A stretch of DNA of 64,000 nt from Pseudomonas fluorescens (GCF_001307275.1 NZ_CP012831.1:3092501-3156500), one strand, 5' to 3'. Positions 48,599-56,910 are shown, numbered from the stretch's first letter. The notes: generated by a model not told the origin, from the sequence alone. Numbers and translations: made by a program.

Positions 48599-49075
48599 TT
48601 ATCGGGCGGGGGGCAGGGCGATGACCCGACCGATGTAGGCTGGGGGCGGCAGGTCGGATTGCTCGTCCAGCAGGGCGTCGAGCCGGGCCAGGGTCTGCTC
48701 CGTGAAGGGCGCCGAGCGCGGGCCCGCCAGGTCGACATGCAGCAGCATCTGTTCATTGCCGGCCAGTTCTTTATCACCACCGACCAGGTGCAGGCTGTGG
48801 TAGAGGTGCAGGCGTTTGGCGTCGTGGCCGATGATCTGCGTGTGCACTTGCACCTCGGCCCCGAGTTTCACTTCGTGCAGGTAGTTGAGGTGCAGCTCGA
48901 GGGTGAACAGCGAGTGACCGCTGGCTTCGCGGTTCTGGCTGTCCAGGCCGAGCCGGTCCATCAGCGCGTCGGTGGCGTAGCTGAAGATCAGCAGGTAGAA
49001 GGCATCGCGCAAATGGCCGTTGTAATCGACCCATTCGGGGAGGATGCGGGTCTGATAGGTGGTGAGGGTGGGCAT
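48599..49075 (-). CDS. cdhB: Hot-dog thioesterase of carnitine catabolism (betainyl-CoA type)
   Basis: A 158-residue 4HBT-type hot-dog thioesterase. ILPEWVDYNGHLRDAFYLLI contains the Asp and the GH active-site pattern. In carnitine catabolism the CdhC-type cleavage enzyme yields betainyl-CoA, which a thioesterase turns into glycine betaine; the gene sits exactly where that enzyme is expected, between cdhA and the BBOX gene. In P. aeruginosa the corresponding gene is named cdhB by position. ATG 49075. Confidence 0.85.
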   Translation of the reverse strand: MPTLTTYQTRILPEWVDYNGHLRDAFYLLIFSYATDALMDRLGLDSQNREASGHSLFTLELHLNYLHEVKLGAEVQVHTQIIGHDAKRLHLYHSLHLVGGDKELAGNEQMLLHVDLAGPRSAPFTEQTLARLDALLDEQSDLPPPAYIGRVIALPPAR

Positions 49076-49113
49076 GATTCAGGTCCGACAATTGGGGTGA
49101 CTGGGTTGGCGCT

Positions 49114-49206
49114 ATCGCGAGCAAGCTCGCTCCCACAGGGATCTTCTGGGGGAAATAAAGAGCGTTCACACCGCGAAATCCTTGTGGGAGCGAGCTTGCT
49201 CGCGAT
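49114..49206. repeat. REP doublet inside the carnitine operon
   Basis: Inverted arms at 49114-49137 and 49183-49206 lie in the cdhA-thioesterase gap. Confidence 0.9.
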
Positions 49207-49238
49207 GGGGCCAGGCCTGCTGGCCCCAGAACCAGGGT

Positions 49239-50204
49239 TTACTCTTCGAAAGCCATTCCATGCTTGGCCTTGGTGGTCTTCACCGCCTCCAGCACCGCCA
49301 GCAGGCAATCATCACGATAGCGCTCCAGGGCCGAGATGCTGTGGCTGCCCAATTGCTCGCTCGTGCCGTCCACCACATCGTCGATCAGCTTCTCGGTCAG
49401 CTCCGGCGCTGGCAGGTAGGTCCAGGGCAGTTGCAGTGCCGGGCCGAACTGGGCCATGAAGTGCCGCATGCCGGCATCGCCACCGGCCAGGGTGTAGGTC
49501 AGGAACGTGCCCATGAATGACCAGCGCAGGCCGGCGCCAAAACGGATGGCATCGTCGATTTCCCCGGTGGTGGCGACGCCGTCGTTGACCAGGTGCAGGG
49601 CTTCGCGCCACAGCGCTTCGAGCAGGCGGTCGGCGATGAAGCCGGGCACTTCCTTGCGTACATGCAGCGGCCGCATGCCGAGGGATTCGTACACCTGCAT
49701 GGCCGCCTGCACGGCTTCGGGCGCGGTGTGCTTGCCACCGACCACTTCCACCAACGGCAACAGGTAGACCGGGTTGAACGGGTGTCCGACCACGCAGCGT
49801 TCGGGGTGGGTGCAACCTTCGTAGAACTCACTGGGCAGCAGCCCCGAAGTGCTGGAACCGATCAATGCATTCGGCTTGGCGGCGGCGCTGATCTGGCCGT
49901 GCAGTTCGAGCTTCAGTTCCAGGCGCTCGGGGGCGCTTTCCTGGATGAAGTCGGCGTCGCGCACGCATTCTTCGATGGTCGCGACAAAGCGCAGTCGATC
50001 CTGCGAGGCGCCAGGGGCCAGGCCCTGTTTTTCCAGCGCGCCCCAGGCGTTGGCAACGCGTTTGCGCAATGCCGCCTCGGCACCCGGCGCGGGGTCCCAG
50101 GCGACGACGTCGAGGCCATGGGCCAGGGCGCGGCTGACCCAGCCGCTGCCGATCACGCCGCTGCCCAGGGCGGCGAAGGTCTTGATGTCGGTGATAAAGC
50201 TCAT
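49239..50204 (-). CDS. cdhA: L-carnitine 3-dehydrogenase
   Basis: A 321-residue NAD-dependent enzyme oxidising L-carnitine to 3-dehydrocarnitine. It has the 3-hydroxyacyl-CoA dehydrogenase fold: [20 protein letters not shown] (Rossmann loop), [19 protein letters not shown] (catalytic His and substrate loop), [18 protein letters not shown]. The start is ATG 50204 ([10 protein letters not shown]). It is the third gene of the caiX-cdhC-cdhA-thioesterase-BBOX operon; a REP doublet separates it from cdhC. Identity as carnitine dehydrogenase rests on this context and on similarity of the motifs. Confidence 0.93.
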   Translation of the reverse strand: MSFITDIKTFAALGSGVIGSGWVSRALAHGLDVVAWDPAPGAEAALRKRVANAWGALEKQGLAPGASQDRLRFVATIEECVRDADFIQESAPERLELKLELHGQISAAAKPNALIGSSTSGLLPSEFYEGCTHPERCVVGHPFNPVYLLPLVEVVGGKHTAPEAVQAAMQVYESLGMRPLHVRKEVPGFIADRLLEALWREALHLVNDGVATTGEIDDAIRFGAGLRWSFMGTFLTYTLAGGDAGMRHFMAQFGPALQLPWTYLPAPELTEKLIDDVVDGTSEQLGSHSISALERYRDDCLLAVLEAVKTTKAKHGMAFEE

Positions 50205-50238
50205 GGTGATGTCCTGAAAAAATAGTTCGGTGGTCTCC

Positions 50239-50330
50239 TGTGGGAGCAAGGCTTGCCCGCGATGGCGGCAGTAGATTCAGCAGGGATGTCGACTGACATA
50301 CCGTCATCGCGGGCAAGCCTTGCTCCCACA
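50239..50330. repeat. REP doublet, type GGGCAAGCCTTGC, inside the carnitine operon
   Basis: Inverted arms at 50239-50262 and 50306-50330 lie between cdhC and cdhA. A different subtype from the next doublet downstream. Confidence 0.9.
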
Positions 50331-50366
50331 GGTTGTGCCCCCCAATAGGGGAATGTGGATGTCGGC

Positions 50367-51254
50367 TCAGCCGCGCTGGGCCAGGCCCATTTTCTTGCGG
50401 CCTTCAGCCGGAGTGAGCACGCGCGCCCCGAGGCGGCTGAGGATTTCGCCAGCGCGCTCCACCAGTTGGCCGTTGGTGGCGAGCACGCCTTTATCCAGCC
50501 AGAGGTTGTCTTCCAGCCCGACCCGCACGTTGCCCCCCAACAGCACCGCCTGGGCGGCCATCGGCATTTGCATGCGGCCGATGCCGAAGCCCGCCCACAC
50601 TGCGTCGGCTGGTAGGTTGTCGACCATGGCCTTCATGGTGGTGGTGTCGGCCGGCGCGCCCCACGGGATGCCCAGGCAGAGCTGGAACAGCGGGTTGTCC
50701 AACAGACCTTCCTTGATCAGTTGCTTGGCGAACCACAGGTGCCCGGTATCGAAGATTTCCAGTTCGGCCTTGACCCCCAGCTCGGTGATCCGCTTGGCCC
50801 CGGCCCGCAGTTGTGCCGGGGTGGAGACGTAAATGGTGTCGCCGTCGCCGAAGTTCAGGGTGCCGCAATCCAGCGTGCAGATTTCCGGCAACAGCTCTTC
50901 GACGTGGGCCAGGCGGGTCAGCGGCCCCACCAGGTCGGTGTTGGGGCCGAACTCCATCGGTCGTTCGCCCGCACCTATCTCCAGGTCACCGCCCATGCCG
51001 GCGGTGAGGTTGACGATGATGTCCACGTCCGCCTCACGGATGCGCTCCATCACTTCGCGGTACAGCGCCACGTCGCGGCTGAACTTGCCGGTCTGCGGGT
51101 CGCGGACGTGGCAGTGGACCACGGTGGCACCGGCCTTGGCGGCTTCGACGGCAGCGGCGGCGATCTGTTTCGGGGTGACCGGCACGTGGGGGCTCTTGGC
51201 GGTCGTGTCGCCAGCACCGGTGAGTGCGCAGGTGATGATGACGTCGTGGTTCAT
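50367..51254 (-). CDS. cdhC: 3-dehydrocarnitine cleavage enzyme (BKACE family)
   Basis: A 295-residue beta-keto acid cleavage enzyme (BKACE, formerly DUF849). Starts with [20 protein letters not shown] and carries the zinc-binding [10 protein letters not shown], then [13 protein letters not shown]. The family condenses a beta-keto acid with acetyl-CoA and splits off acetoacetate; for 3-dehydrocarnitine the second product is betainyl-CoA. Operon position between caiX and cdhA supports that reaction. ATG 51254. Confidence 0.93.
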   Translation of the reverse strand: MNHDVIITCALTGAGDTTAKSPHVPVTPKQIAAAAVEAAKAGATVVHCHVRDPQTGKFSRDVALYREVMERIREADVDIIVNLTAGMGGDLEIGAGERPMEFGPNTDLVGPLTRLAHVEELLPEICTLDCGTLNFGDGDTIYVSTPAQLRAGAKRITELGVKAELEIFDTGHLWFAKQLIKEGLLDNPLFQLCLGIPWGAPADTTTMKAMVDNLPADAVWAGFGIGRMQMPMAAQAVLLGGNVRVGLEDNLWLDKGVLATNGQLVERAGEILSRLGARVLTPAEGRKKMGLAQRG

Positions 51255-51325
51255 GGTGCGGATTCCTTCAGGCGTGGTGAGTCACCGCGCAGCCGTGTGG
51301 TGCTGCGCAGAGGGAGAACGGTTGG

Positions 51326-52270
51326 TCAGTTACTGGTGAGTTTCAGGTTGTCGGCGGCCGGCTTGCCGTCGAAGGTGGTCACGCCGTCGAGCCAGCGCTG
51401 CTTGTCTTGCGGATGATCCTTGAGCCATTGCCGGGCCGATTCGAGCGGATCCTTGTGATCGAGCAGCGGCTGCATCATCCGGCTCTCGTCTTCGGCGGTG
51501 AAGGTCAGGTTGCTCAGCAAGCGACCGACGTTCGGGCATTGCTCGGCGTAGTTCGGCGCAGTGACGGTCCAGACGGTGGCCATGCCTTCGTTCGGGCCGA
51601 GGGCGTCTTCGCTGCCGGTGAGGTAGGTCATTTGCACGTTGACGTTCATCGGATGCGGCGCCCAGCCAAAGAACACCACGGCTTCCTTGCGCCGTACGGC
51701 GCGGTCCACGGCGGCGAGCATGCCGGCTTCGCTGGACTCCACCAGTTGGAATTTGCCCAGGCCGAACTGGTTCTTGGCGATCATCGCCTTGATCTGGGTG
51801 TTGGCGCCGGAGCCGGGTTCGATGCCGTAGATCTTGCCACCCAACTCTTTTTCGAATTTGGCGATATCGGCGAAGGTCTTCAGGCCCTTGTCGGCCAGGT
51901 AGGTCGGCACGGCCAGGGTGGCGCGGGCATCCTTGAGGCTGGGCTGCTCCAGGACCTTGACCTGCTTGGCTTCGACGAATGGAGTGATGGTCTGGGTCAT
52001 CAGCGGGTTCCAGTAGCCCAGGAACAGGTCCAGGCGTTGGTCACGAATGCCAGCGAAGATGATTTGCTGGGAGGCGCTGGTCTGCTTGGTCGTGTAGCCG
52101 AGGCCGTCGAGCATCACTTGGGTCAGGGCGCTGGTGGCGATGACGTCGGTCCAGTTGACCACGCCCAGGCGCACGTTCTGGCACGCGGCGGGTTCCGCGG
52201 CCATGGCGGCGCCATTCATTAAGGTGGTAGCGCTGAGTGCAAGAACGCAGGAGCTGATCAGTCGTTTCAT
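51326..52270 (-). CDS. caiX: Carnitine-binding periplasmic protein
   Basis: A 314-residue OpuAC-type substrate-binding protein with a signal peptide (about 1-25, ending NGAAMAAE). Aromatic-cage segments: VNWTDVIATSALTQ, LFLGYWNPLMTQTI, and FFGWAPHPMNVNVQ. It parallels choX, about 40% identical by eye. In P. aeruginosa CaiX delivers carnitine to the shared ChoWV/CbcWV core; no second permease or ATPase is found here, consistent with that sharing. It is the first gene of the carnitine operon, divergent from cdhR. Confidence 0.93.
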   Translation of the reverse strand: MKRLISSCVLALSATTLMNGAAMAAEPAACQNVRLGVVNWTDVIATSALTQVMLDGLGYTTKQTSASQQIIFAGIRDQRLDLFLGYWNPLMTQTITPFVEAKQVKVLEQPSLKDARATLAVPTYLADKGLKTFADIAKFEKELGGKIYGIEPGSGANTQIKAMIAKNQFGLGKFQLVESSEAGMLAAVDRAVRRKEAVVFFGWAPHPMNVNVQMTYLTGSEDALGPNEGMATVWTVTAPNYAEQCPNVGRLLSNLTFTAEDESRMMQPLLDHKDPLESARQWLKDHPQDKQRWLDGVTTFDGKPAADNLKLTSN

Positions 52271-52365
52271 GTCGGGTTCCTCGGCAGCTTATTGTTATGG
52301 GGCCCGGTGTCTGTGCGCCGGTGATGCCAAGTTACGCAGCCCGAAGCGTGGCAAAACGCACAGCG

Positions 52366-52395
52366 GCGACGTGCTCTTGCACTGCAGCGACCTGC
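52366..52395. promoter_or_regulatory. 21-bp-spaced direct repeats between caiX and cdhR, probable CdhR site
   Basis: GCGACGTGC (52366-52374) and GCGACCTGC (52387-52395) match at eight of nine bases with a 21-base period, and CTCTTG follows each. They lie in the caiX-cdhR divergent gap, about 100 bases upstream of caiX, as expected for an AraC-type activator. Confidence 0.6.
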
Positions 52396-52462
52396 GCTCT
52401 TGAACGACGCTTGCAACTGGCGTATCAAGGTCCGCACGCTACCCGTCGACCGAGTGCGCTTC

Positions 52463-53422
52463 ATGTCCCAGGATTTCTACTTCTTGTTGATGCCGGGCTT
52501 TTCAGCCATCGGTTTCATCTCGGCCATCGAGCCGTTGCGGGTCGCCAATCGCTTTCGTGGCGAGCTGTATCGCTGGCATGTGTTGAGCGTCGATGGCGGG
52601 GCGGTGCTGGCGAGCAATGGCATGTCGGTCAACGCCGATGCCGCGCTGGAGCCGTTGAAGAAGGGCGCGACTCTTTGGGTGGTGGCGGGATTCGAACCAC
52701 TGAAGTTCGCCACCCCGGCCCTGGAGCGCTGGTTGCATCGGTTGGACAACGAAGGCGTGATCCTGGGCGGTATCGACACCGGCAGTGTGGTCCTGGCCGA
52801 GGCGGGGCTGCTGGAAGGGCATCGCGTGACCTTGCACTGGGAGGCGATCGAGGCGTTCAAGGAGTCTTATCCGCAGCTTGGCGTGACTCAGGAATTGTTT
52901 GAAATCGACCGTCGCCGCATCACTTGCGCCGGTGGTACCGCGTCCATCGACCTGATGCTCGACCTGATCGGCCAGGCCCATGGTTCGGAGCTGGCGATCC
53001 AGGTCAGCGAACAGTTCGTGCTCGGCCGCATCCGCCCGCGCAAAGATCACCAGCGCATGGAAATCGCCAACCGCTATGGCATTCGCAACAAGAAGTTGGT
53101 GCATGTCATCGGCGAGATGGAAACCCACAGCGAACCGCCCCTGAGCACCTTGGCCCTGGCCGAGTCGATCAACGTCACCCGCCGCCAGCTCGAACGCCTG
53201 TTCCGCCTGCACCTGAACGACACCCCGAGCAACTTCTATCTGCGCCTGCGCCTGGAAAAGGCCCGGCAACTGCTGCGCCAGACCGACATGAGCGTACTGG
53301 AAGTGAGCATCGCCTGCGGCTTTGAGTCACCGTCGTACTTCACCCGCAGTTACCGGGCACGGTTCGCGCGTTGTCCACGGGAAGATCGGCGGCGGCAGGG
53401 GGATGGGCGGGAGGTGGTTTGA
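52463..53422 (+). CDS. cdhR: CdhR, GlxA-type AraC-family activator of carnitine catabolism
   Basis: A 319-residue AraC-type regulator with an N-terminal DJ-1/PfpI-like domain (about 1-190; GGIDTGSVVLAEAGLL lacks the nucleophilic Cys seen in GbdR) and a C-terminal double helix-turn-helix (LAESINVTRRQLERLFRLHL and MSVLEVSIACGFESPSYFTR). The N-terminus MSQDFYFLLMPGF agrees with my memory of P. aeruginosa CdhR, so the start is set at ATG 52463 rather than the TTG at 52400. Divergent from caiX, which it is expected to activate in the presence of carnitine. Confidence 0.92.
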   Translation: MSQDFYFLLMPGFSAIGFISAIEPLRVANRFRGELYRWHVLSVDGGAVLASNGMSVNADAALEPLKKGATLWVVAGFEPLKFATPALERWLHRLDNEGVILGGIDTGSVVLAEAGLLEGHRVTLHWEAIEAFKESYPQLGVTQELFEIDRRRITCAGGTASIDLMLDLIGQAHGSELAIQVSEQFVLGRIRPRKDHQRMEIANRYGIRNKKLVHVIGEMETHSEPPLSTLALAESINVTRRQLERLFRLHLNDTPSNFYLRLRLEKARQLLRQTDMSVLEVSIACGFESPSYFTRSYRARFARCPREDRRRQGDGREVV

Positions 53423-53446
53423 CAGGCTTTTATACTCAATTATACT
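53419..53446 (+). promoter_or_regulatory. Sigma-70 promoter of the AAA ATPase gene
   Basis: Perfect -35 TTGACA (53419-53424), 16-base spacer, -10 TATACT (53441-53446). The -35 overlaps the cdhR stop codon. The left arm of the following inverted repeat overlaps the spacer and -10, so a bound protein could repress it. Confidence 0.8.
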
Positions 53447-53488
53447 CGCGACTATAAATTATACCTGTCGCCATAATTGAGTATAAAA
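53428..53488. repeat. Perfect 15-bp inverted repeat enclosing the AAA ATPase promoter
   Basis: TTTTATACTCAATTA (53428-53442) and TAATTGAGTATAAAA (53474-53488) are separated by 31 bases. The right arm ends two bases before ATG 53491, in the place of a ribosome site. Confidence 0.9.
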
Positions 53489-53490
53489 CC

Positions 53491-54666
53491 ATGTCCAAGC
53501 ACCCTGGTTTTGTATTCCGACGCCCTGATCTGGCCCGCAATATTGTCGATGGGCTGGTCGGCGCCGGGATCCAGGATTACACCTCAGGCCTGTTCCTGGC
53601 CGCGCCGAGACGTACCGGAAAAAGTACGTTCCTGCGTGAAGACTTGATTCCCGAGTGCGAAACCCGCGGCTGGCTCGCGGTCTACGTCGACCTGTGGGCC
53701 AACAAGGAGAAAGACCCTGCCGACCTGATCGCTTCGGCAATCGCCGGGGCACTGGTGCCTTATGAAAAGGGGATCCGCAAGCTGGCCAAATCCATGGGCA
53801 TCGACAAACTCAGCTTCTTGCGCACGTTGTCCTGGGATTTCAGCCTGCCGCAACTGCCCGAAGGGGCGACGCTGACCCAGGCGCTGGAGTTGTTGCACAG
53901 TGCGGCCGGTAAAACCGTGGTGCTGGTGATCGACGAAGCCCAGCATGCGTTGACCACCGAGGCCGGGGTCAACGCCATGTTCGCCCTCAAGGCTGCCCGC
54001 GACCAACTCAACCAAGGGCGCGAGGGCGATACCAGCGGCCTGCGCCTGGTGTTCACCGGCTCCAATCGCGACAAACTCGCGCACTTGGTACTCAGCCGTA
54101 ACCAACCGTTCTACGGATCCAGCATCACCTCGTTCCCATTGCTGGGTAAAGAGTTCACCAAAGCCTACGCTGCCCATTTGAACGCGCATCTGGCCCAAAC
54201 CAATCAGTTCAATGCCGATGACTTGGACCAGGCCTTCGAGTTGGTAGGGCGCCGCCCTGAAATGCTGCGCAGCGTCATTGGCGAAATTGCCTTGGAACTG
54301 GGTGAGGCGAGCCACTTGGGCGAATTGCTGCGCAACAGCGCGCAAATGCTCCGTGCTGGCGTCTGGACCGAGTTTGAAAGTGCCTGGAACGCCTTGACGG
54401 TGCCGCAACGGGCAGTGCTGCAGGTCATGGCCGAGCGCTCGCAAAACAACGAACCCTTTGCGCCCTTCACCGATTCAACGCTGGACGCCGTGAGCAAGGT
54501 GCTCAGGAGCATGGGCAGCGAAGTCGTGCCTGGCACCCAGACCATCCAATCCTGCATCGACGCGCTGCGTGACAAGGAACTGGTGTGGAAGTCCAATCGC
54601 GGTGGTTACGCCTTGGAGGACAAAGCGTTTGCGGATTGGTTGAAGGGGTATCGCAAGCAACATTGA
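53491..54666 (+). CDS. AAA/STAND-like ATPase, unknown function
   Basis: A 391-residue cytoplasmic P-loop ATPase. Walker A PRRTGKST (GKST at 43-46), Walker B VVLVIDEAQ (DE at 148-149), sensor-1-like FTGSNRDKLAH, and a C-terminal winged-helix-like region (about 285-390) ending GGYALEDKAFADWLKGY, as in the archaeal-ATPase/Orc1-like and STAND groups. It interrupts the cdhR-to-dgc order known from P. aeruginosa, so it is probably acquired. Its ATG has no clear Shine-Dalgarno sequence and follows an inverted repeat. No partner effector gene is adjacent. Function unknown; defence or phage-related sensing is speculative. Confidence 0.85.
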   Translation: MSKHPGFVFRRPDLARNIVDGLVGAGIQDYTSGLFLAAPRRTGKSTFLREDLIPECETRGWLAVYVDLWANKEKDPADLIASAIAGALVPYEKGIRKLAKSMGIDKLSFLRTLSWDFSLPQLPEGATLTQALELLHSAAGKTVVLVIDEAQHALTTEAGVNAMFALKAARDQLNQGREGDTSGLRLVFTGSNRDKLAHLVLSRNQPFYGSSITSFPLLGKEFTKAYAAHLNAHLAQTNQFNADDLDQAFELVGRRPEMLRSVIGEIALELGEASHLGELLRNSAQMLRAGVWTEFESAWNALTVPQRAVLQVMAERSQNNEPFAPFTDSTLDAVSKVLRSMGSEVVPGTQTIQSCIDALRDKELVWKSNRGGYALEDKAFADWLKGYRKQH

Positions 54667-54682
54667 ACCTGGGAATACATTC

Positions 54683-54846
54683 TGTGGCGAGGGAGCTTGC
54701 TCCCGCTGGGTGCGCCCTGTAGGAGCTGTCGAGTGCAACGAGGCTGCGATCTTTCCCCAGACACTTGAATCCCAAGCGAAAGATCAAAAGATCGCAGGCT
54801 TCGCCAGCTCCTACAGAGCCGAGCGGGAGCAAGCTCCCTCGCCACA
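54683..54846. repeat. Nested palindrome, second copy of the 44953 architecture
   Basis: Outer arms TGTGGCGAGGGAGCTTGCTC and GAGCAAGCTCCCTCGCCACA enclose inner arms TGTAGGAGCTG and CAGCTCCTACA with a GATC-rich centre. It separates the ATPase gene from the convergent DUF3010 gene. Confidence 0.88.
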
Positions 54847-54871
54847 GGTATTGTGTTCGGCTGGAAAAGGT

Positions 54872-55288
54872 CTATTTCTTCATCAATGCCGAGCACGCCG
54901 CCTTGTACGCCTCGTGCTGATACTTGTTCAGCGTCGCCGGCAAGGCGAAGTCATGTTTCTTGTGCTGCGCGTTGAGGGTCTGCGGTGACAGCAGTGTCAC
55001 CTCGCAGCCTTCCAGCAACTGGAAAACCCCTTCAATCTTGAACGTGGTCGGTCCGCCGGCGAACTCGCCTTTCTTGCTGCGCTTCTTGATGGCGATGCGC
55101 TCGATGCCATTCTCGACCACGAACGCCCGTACCTGGGCGGCAAACGCCTTGACGTTGGCGGCTTCGTCATCGTCGTCCAGGGCGATTTTCTTGGTGTTCA
55201 GCGCGATGTGAGTCAACGCCTGCTGCTCCAGCGAGGCAACGGCGATGATCGCTTCGCTGCCTTTGATTTCGATGCCGCAAATGATCAT
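54872..55288 (-). CDS. DUF3010 family protein
   Basis: A 138-residue soluble protein matching DUF3010: MIICGIEIKGSEAIIAVASL at the start, ERIAIKKRSKKGEFAGGPTT in the middle and an Ala-rich helical end (LNKYQHEAYKAACSALMKK). The first strand and glycine pattern recall an RNase H-like or actin-like nucleotide fold, which is only an impression. Function unknown. No clear operon partner. Confidence 0.85.
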   Translation of the reverse strand: MIICGIEIKGSEAIIAVASLEQQALTHIALNTKKIALDDDDEAANVKAFAAQVRAFVVENGIERIAIKKRSKKGEFAGGPTTFKIEGVFQLLEGCEVTLLSPQTLNAQHKKHDFALPATLNKYQHEAYKAACSALMKK

Positions 55289-55375
55289 TGGAACCCTTGA
55301 TGCCTGGAGGTGTGGAGTTGCAGTTTATCCATCTTGGTCTGGAACGCCGCGGTGATTTTTTCATTTGCGGCCCAC

Positions 55376-56152
55376 TCAGTTCATGCTTTGGCGCAGATCG
55401 AGCATGATCTTGTCGAAGTAATCGACCCGGATGACGCCGAAGCGGGGGTATTCGAAGTCCAGGATCACATACAGCACGCAGACCATGACCGCCGCGTAAC
55501 CCAGGCTGTGCAGCCAGTTGCGCCGCTTTGTACCGGCCATGCCATAGCCGATCAGCAGGGCGCTGATCAGGGCCATGGTCACCAGCATCAGGTAGATGAC
55601 CAGCGGTGGGTGGGTTTCATGGGCCACGGCGCGGGTGGTGGTGATATCGATCATTTCATTTTGTGCCTGCAGCACACTGACCCCCAGGGTTGGGGTGGGC
55701 ATTTGCTGCAGGGCGGCGATCGTGCGTTTCCAGATGGTCTGTTGCAAGTCACTGGCACGATCATGGGCGGCTTCGTCGAGTTCGTCTTCGCGCAGATCGC
55801 GGTAATACTCGATGCGGGCGTCGACGTAATCCTTGAACGCCTGGCGCACGGCCGGTTGCTCGCTGGCCGGTAGCAGGTCCAGGCGTAGCCAGGCGGTGCC
55901 CATGGCATTGGTTTCGGCAACGATCAGCGCGCGCCGTTGATCCAGGCGCGTGGCTGCGCCAGAGAAGGTAAAGGCAATCAGCAGTGCCAGCAGGCCGAAC
56001 ACTGCGCCTTCTATTGCCCCAATGCCTTGGCGGGCGCCCTCCGGGTCTTGGGCCAGGTGACGGTTGCCGATCCGGCGACCGGCCTCGATGCCCGCCACGA
56101 TGGCGATAAAAATAGCTAACCCATATAAAGGCAAGGCGGTAAGAGAGAGCAT
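55376..56152 (-). CDS. DUF4239-like membrane protein
   Basis: A 258-residue protein with hydrophobic helices at about 8-24, 60-80, 190-212 and 220-240, and a long amphipathic helical central part (about 85-180, DAAHDRASDLQQTIWKRTIAA). The polar segment AATRLDQRRALIVAETNAMGTAWLRLDLL is typical of the bestrophin-like DUF4239 group. Start ATG 56152 is chosen because the first helix begins there; a longer frame opens to 56203. Function unknown; an ion-channel-like role has been proposed for relatives. Confidence 0.75.
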   Translation of the reverse strand: MLSLTALPLYGLAIFIAIVAGIEAGRRIGNRHLAQDPEGARQGIGAIEGAVFGLLALLIAFTFSGAATRLDQRRALIVAETNAMGTAWLRLDLLPASEQPAVRQAFKDYVDARIEYYRDLREDELDEAAHDRASDLQQTIWKRTIAALQQMPTPTLGVSVLQAQNEMIDITTTRAVAHETHPPLVIYLMLVTMALISALLIGYGMAGTKRRNWLHSLGYAAVMVCVLYVILDFEYPRFGVIRVDYFDKIMLDLRQSMN

Positions 56153-56294
56153 ATGAAAATCCCTTGATAGGCAATAACACCGACTAACGTGAGCGCCTGT
56201 CATGAGCTGATCCTAAGCCCCTCCTTTCGCTTCGGATACTGTCAGAGTTAACAGTATCCGAAGCCTAATGTCTGTTGGGATATCCCCCGTAGGC

Positions 56295-56618
56295 CTACAG
56301 TTCCAACTGGTCAGCATGGATACCAAAGGCAGCGGCAATTTTCTCTCGGGTAGCCCGGCGAGGCTTTGCGACCGATTCCTGTTGGGCAAACGCCGACTGA
56401 GAAATACCCAGGCGCCTGGCGACTTCATCCTGAGTCAGGTTCAAGTGTTCGCGCCAGGCGCGGATAGGCGTAGCGCCGTCGACGATACGGCTGACCACTT
56501 CATGGGGAATCAGATCGGGTTCCAGTTTTTGCGCAACGTATTGTGCGTACGGAATGACCACAAATGCCGGGTTTCCGTCTGCATCGTTGATGATCTGAAT
56601 ATCAGTAGGTGCGTTCAT
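56295..56618 (-). CDS. XRE-family antitoxin (HigA-like)
   Basis: A 107-residue protein. The N-terminal 40 residues (IQIINDADGNPAFVVIPYAQ) resemble a short Phd/RelB-like antitoxin segment. The C-terminal part (about 50-105) is a Cro/C1 helix-turn-helix (LTQDEVARRLGISQSAFAQQ). It overlaps the toxin stop by 17 bases, so the two are co-expressed with the toxin first, as in higBA. It should bind the toxin and, together, the operator at 56857-56910. Confidence 0.88.
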   Translation of the reverse strand: MNAPTDIQIINDADGNPAFVVIPYAQYVAQKLEPDLIPHEVVSRIVDGATPIRAWREHLNLTQDEVARRLGISQSAFAQQESVAKPRRATREKIAAAFGIHADQLEL

Positions 56619-56856
56619 CGCGTTTCTTGACCTCTTGAATGCTGACGACCTTGATCGCCCCGTCCCAATCGAACATGACTCGGTAGTTGCCTACCCGCAG
56701 GCGGTACGCATAGTCATGACCGACAAGCGCTTTGACGTTGACCACGTCAGGCATCTGGGCGAGCGCCGTAACGGCATCCCGAACTTGGGCCTGATGGGCT
56801 GAGTGCAATTTCAGAAGCTGCTTAACGGCTTTTCTGGTCCAGTGGATAGTGTTCAT
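56602..56856 (-). CDS. RelE/HigB-type toxin
   Basis: An 84-residue ribosome-dependent mRNA interferase candidate of the ParE/RelE fold: IHWTRKAVKQLLKLHSAHQA, then DYAYRLRVGNYRVMFDWDG and the final strand IKVVSIQEVKKRDERTY, with basic residues in place for RNA binding. Start ATG 56856 (MNTIHW) lies immediately against an inverted repeat and has no evident Shine-Dalgarno site. Toxin-first order with an XRE antitoxin suggests a HigBA-like or RelE/XRE type II module. Confidence 0.9.
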   Translation of the reverse strand: MNTIHWTRKAVKQLLKLHSAHQAQVRDAVTALAQMPDVVNVKALVGHDYAYRLRVGNYRVMFDWDGAIKVVSIQEVKKRDERTY

Positions 56857-56910
56857 GGAAAGAATATAAGTCTTTTATAAGATTTGCGAATCCTGACTTA
56901 TATTCTTTCC
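56857..56910. promoter_or_regulatory. Perfect 16-bp inverted repeat, operator of the toxin-antitoxin pair
   Basis: GGAAAGAATATAAGTC (56857-56872) and GACTTATATTCTTTCC (56895-56910) are separated by 22 bases and begin at the base next to the toxin start codon. On the toxin strand TATATT lies about 10 bases before the ATG, so a leaderless or very short-leader transcript is possible. Confidence 0.85.
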
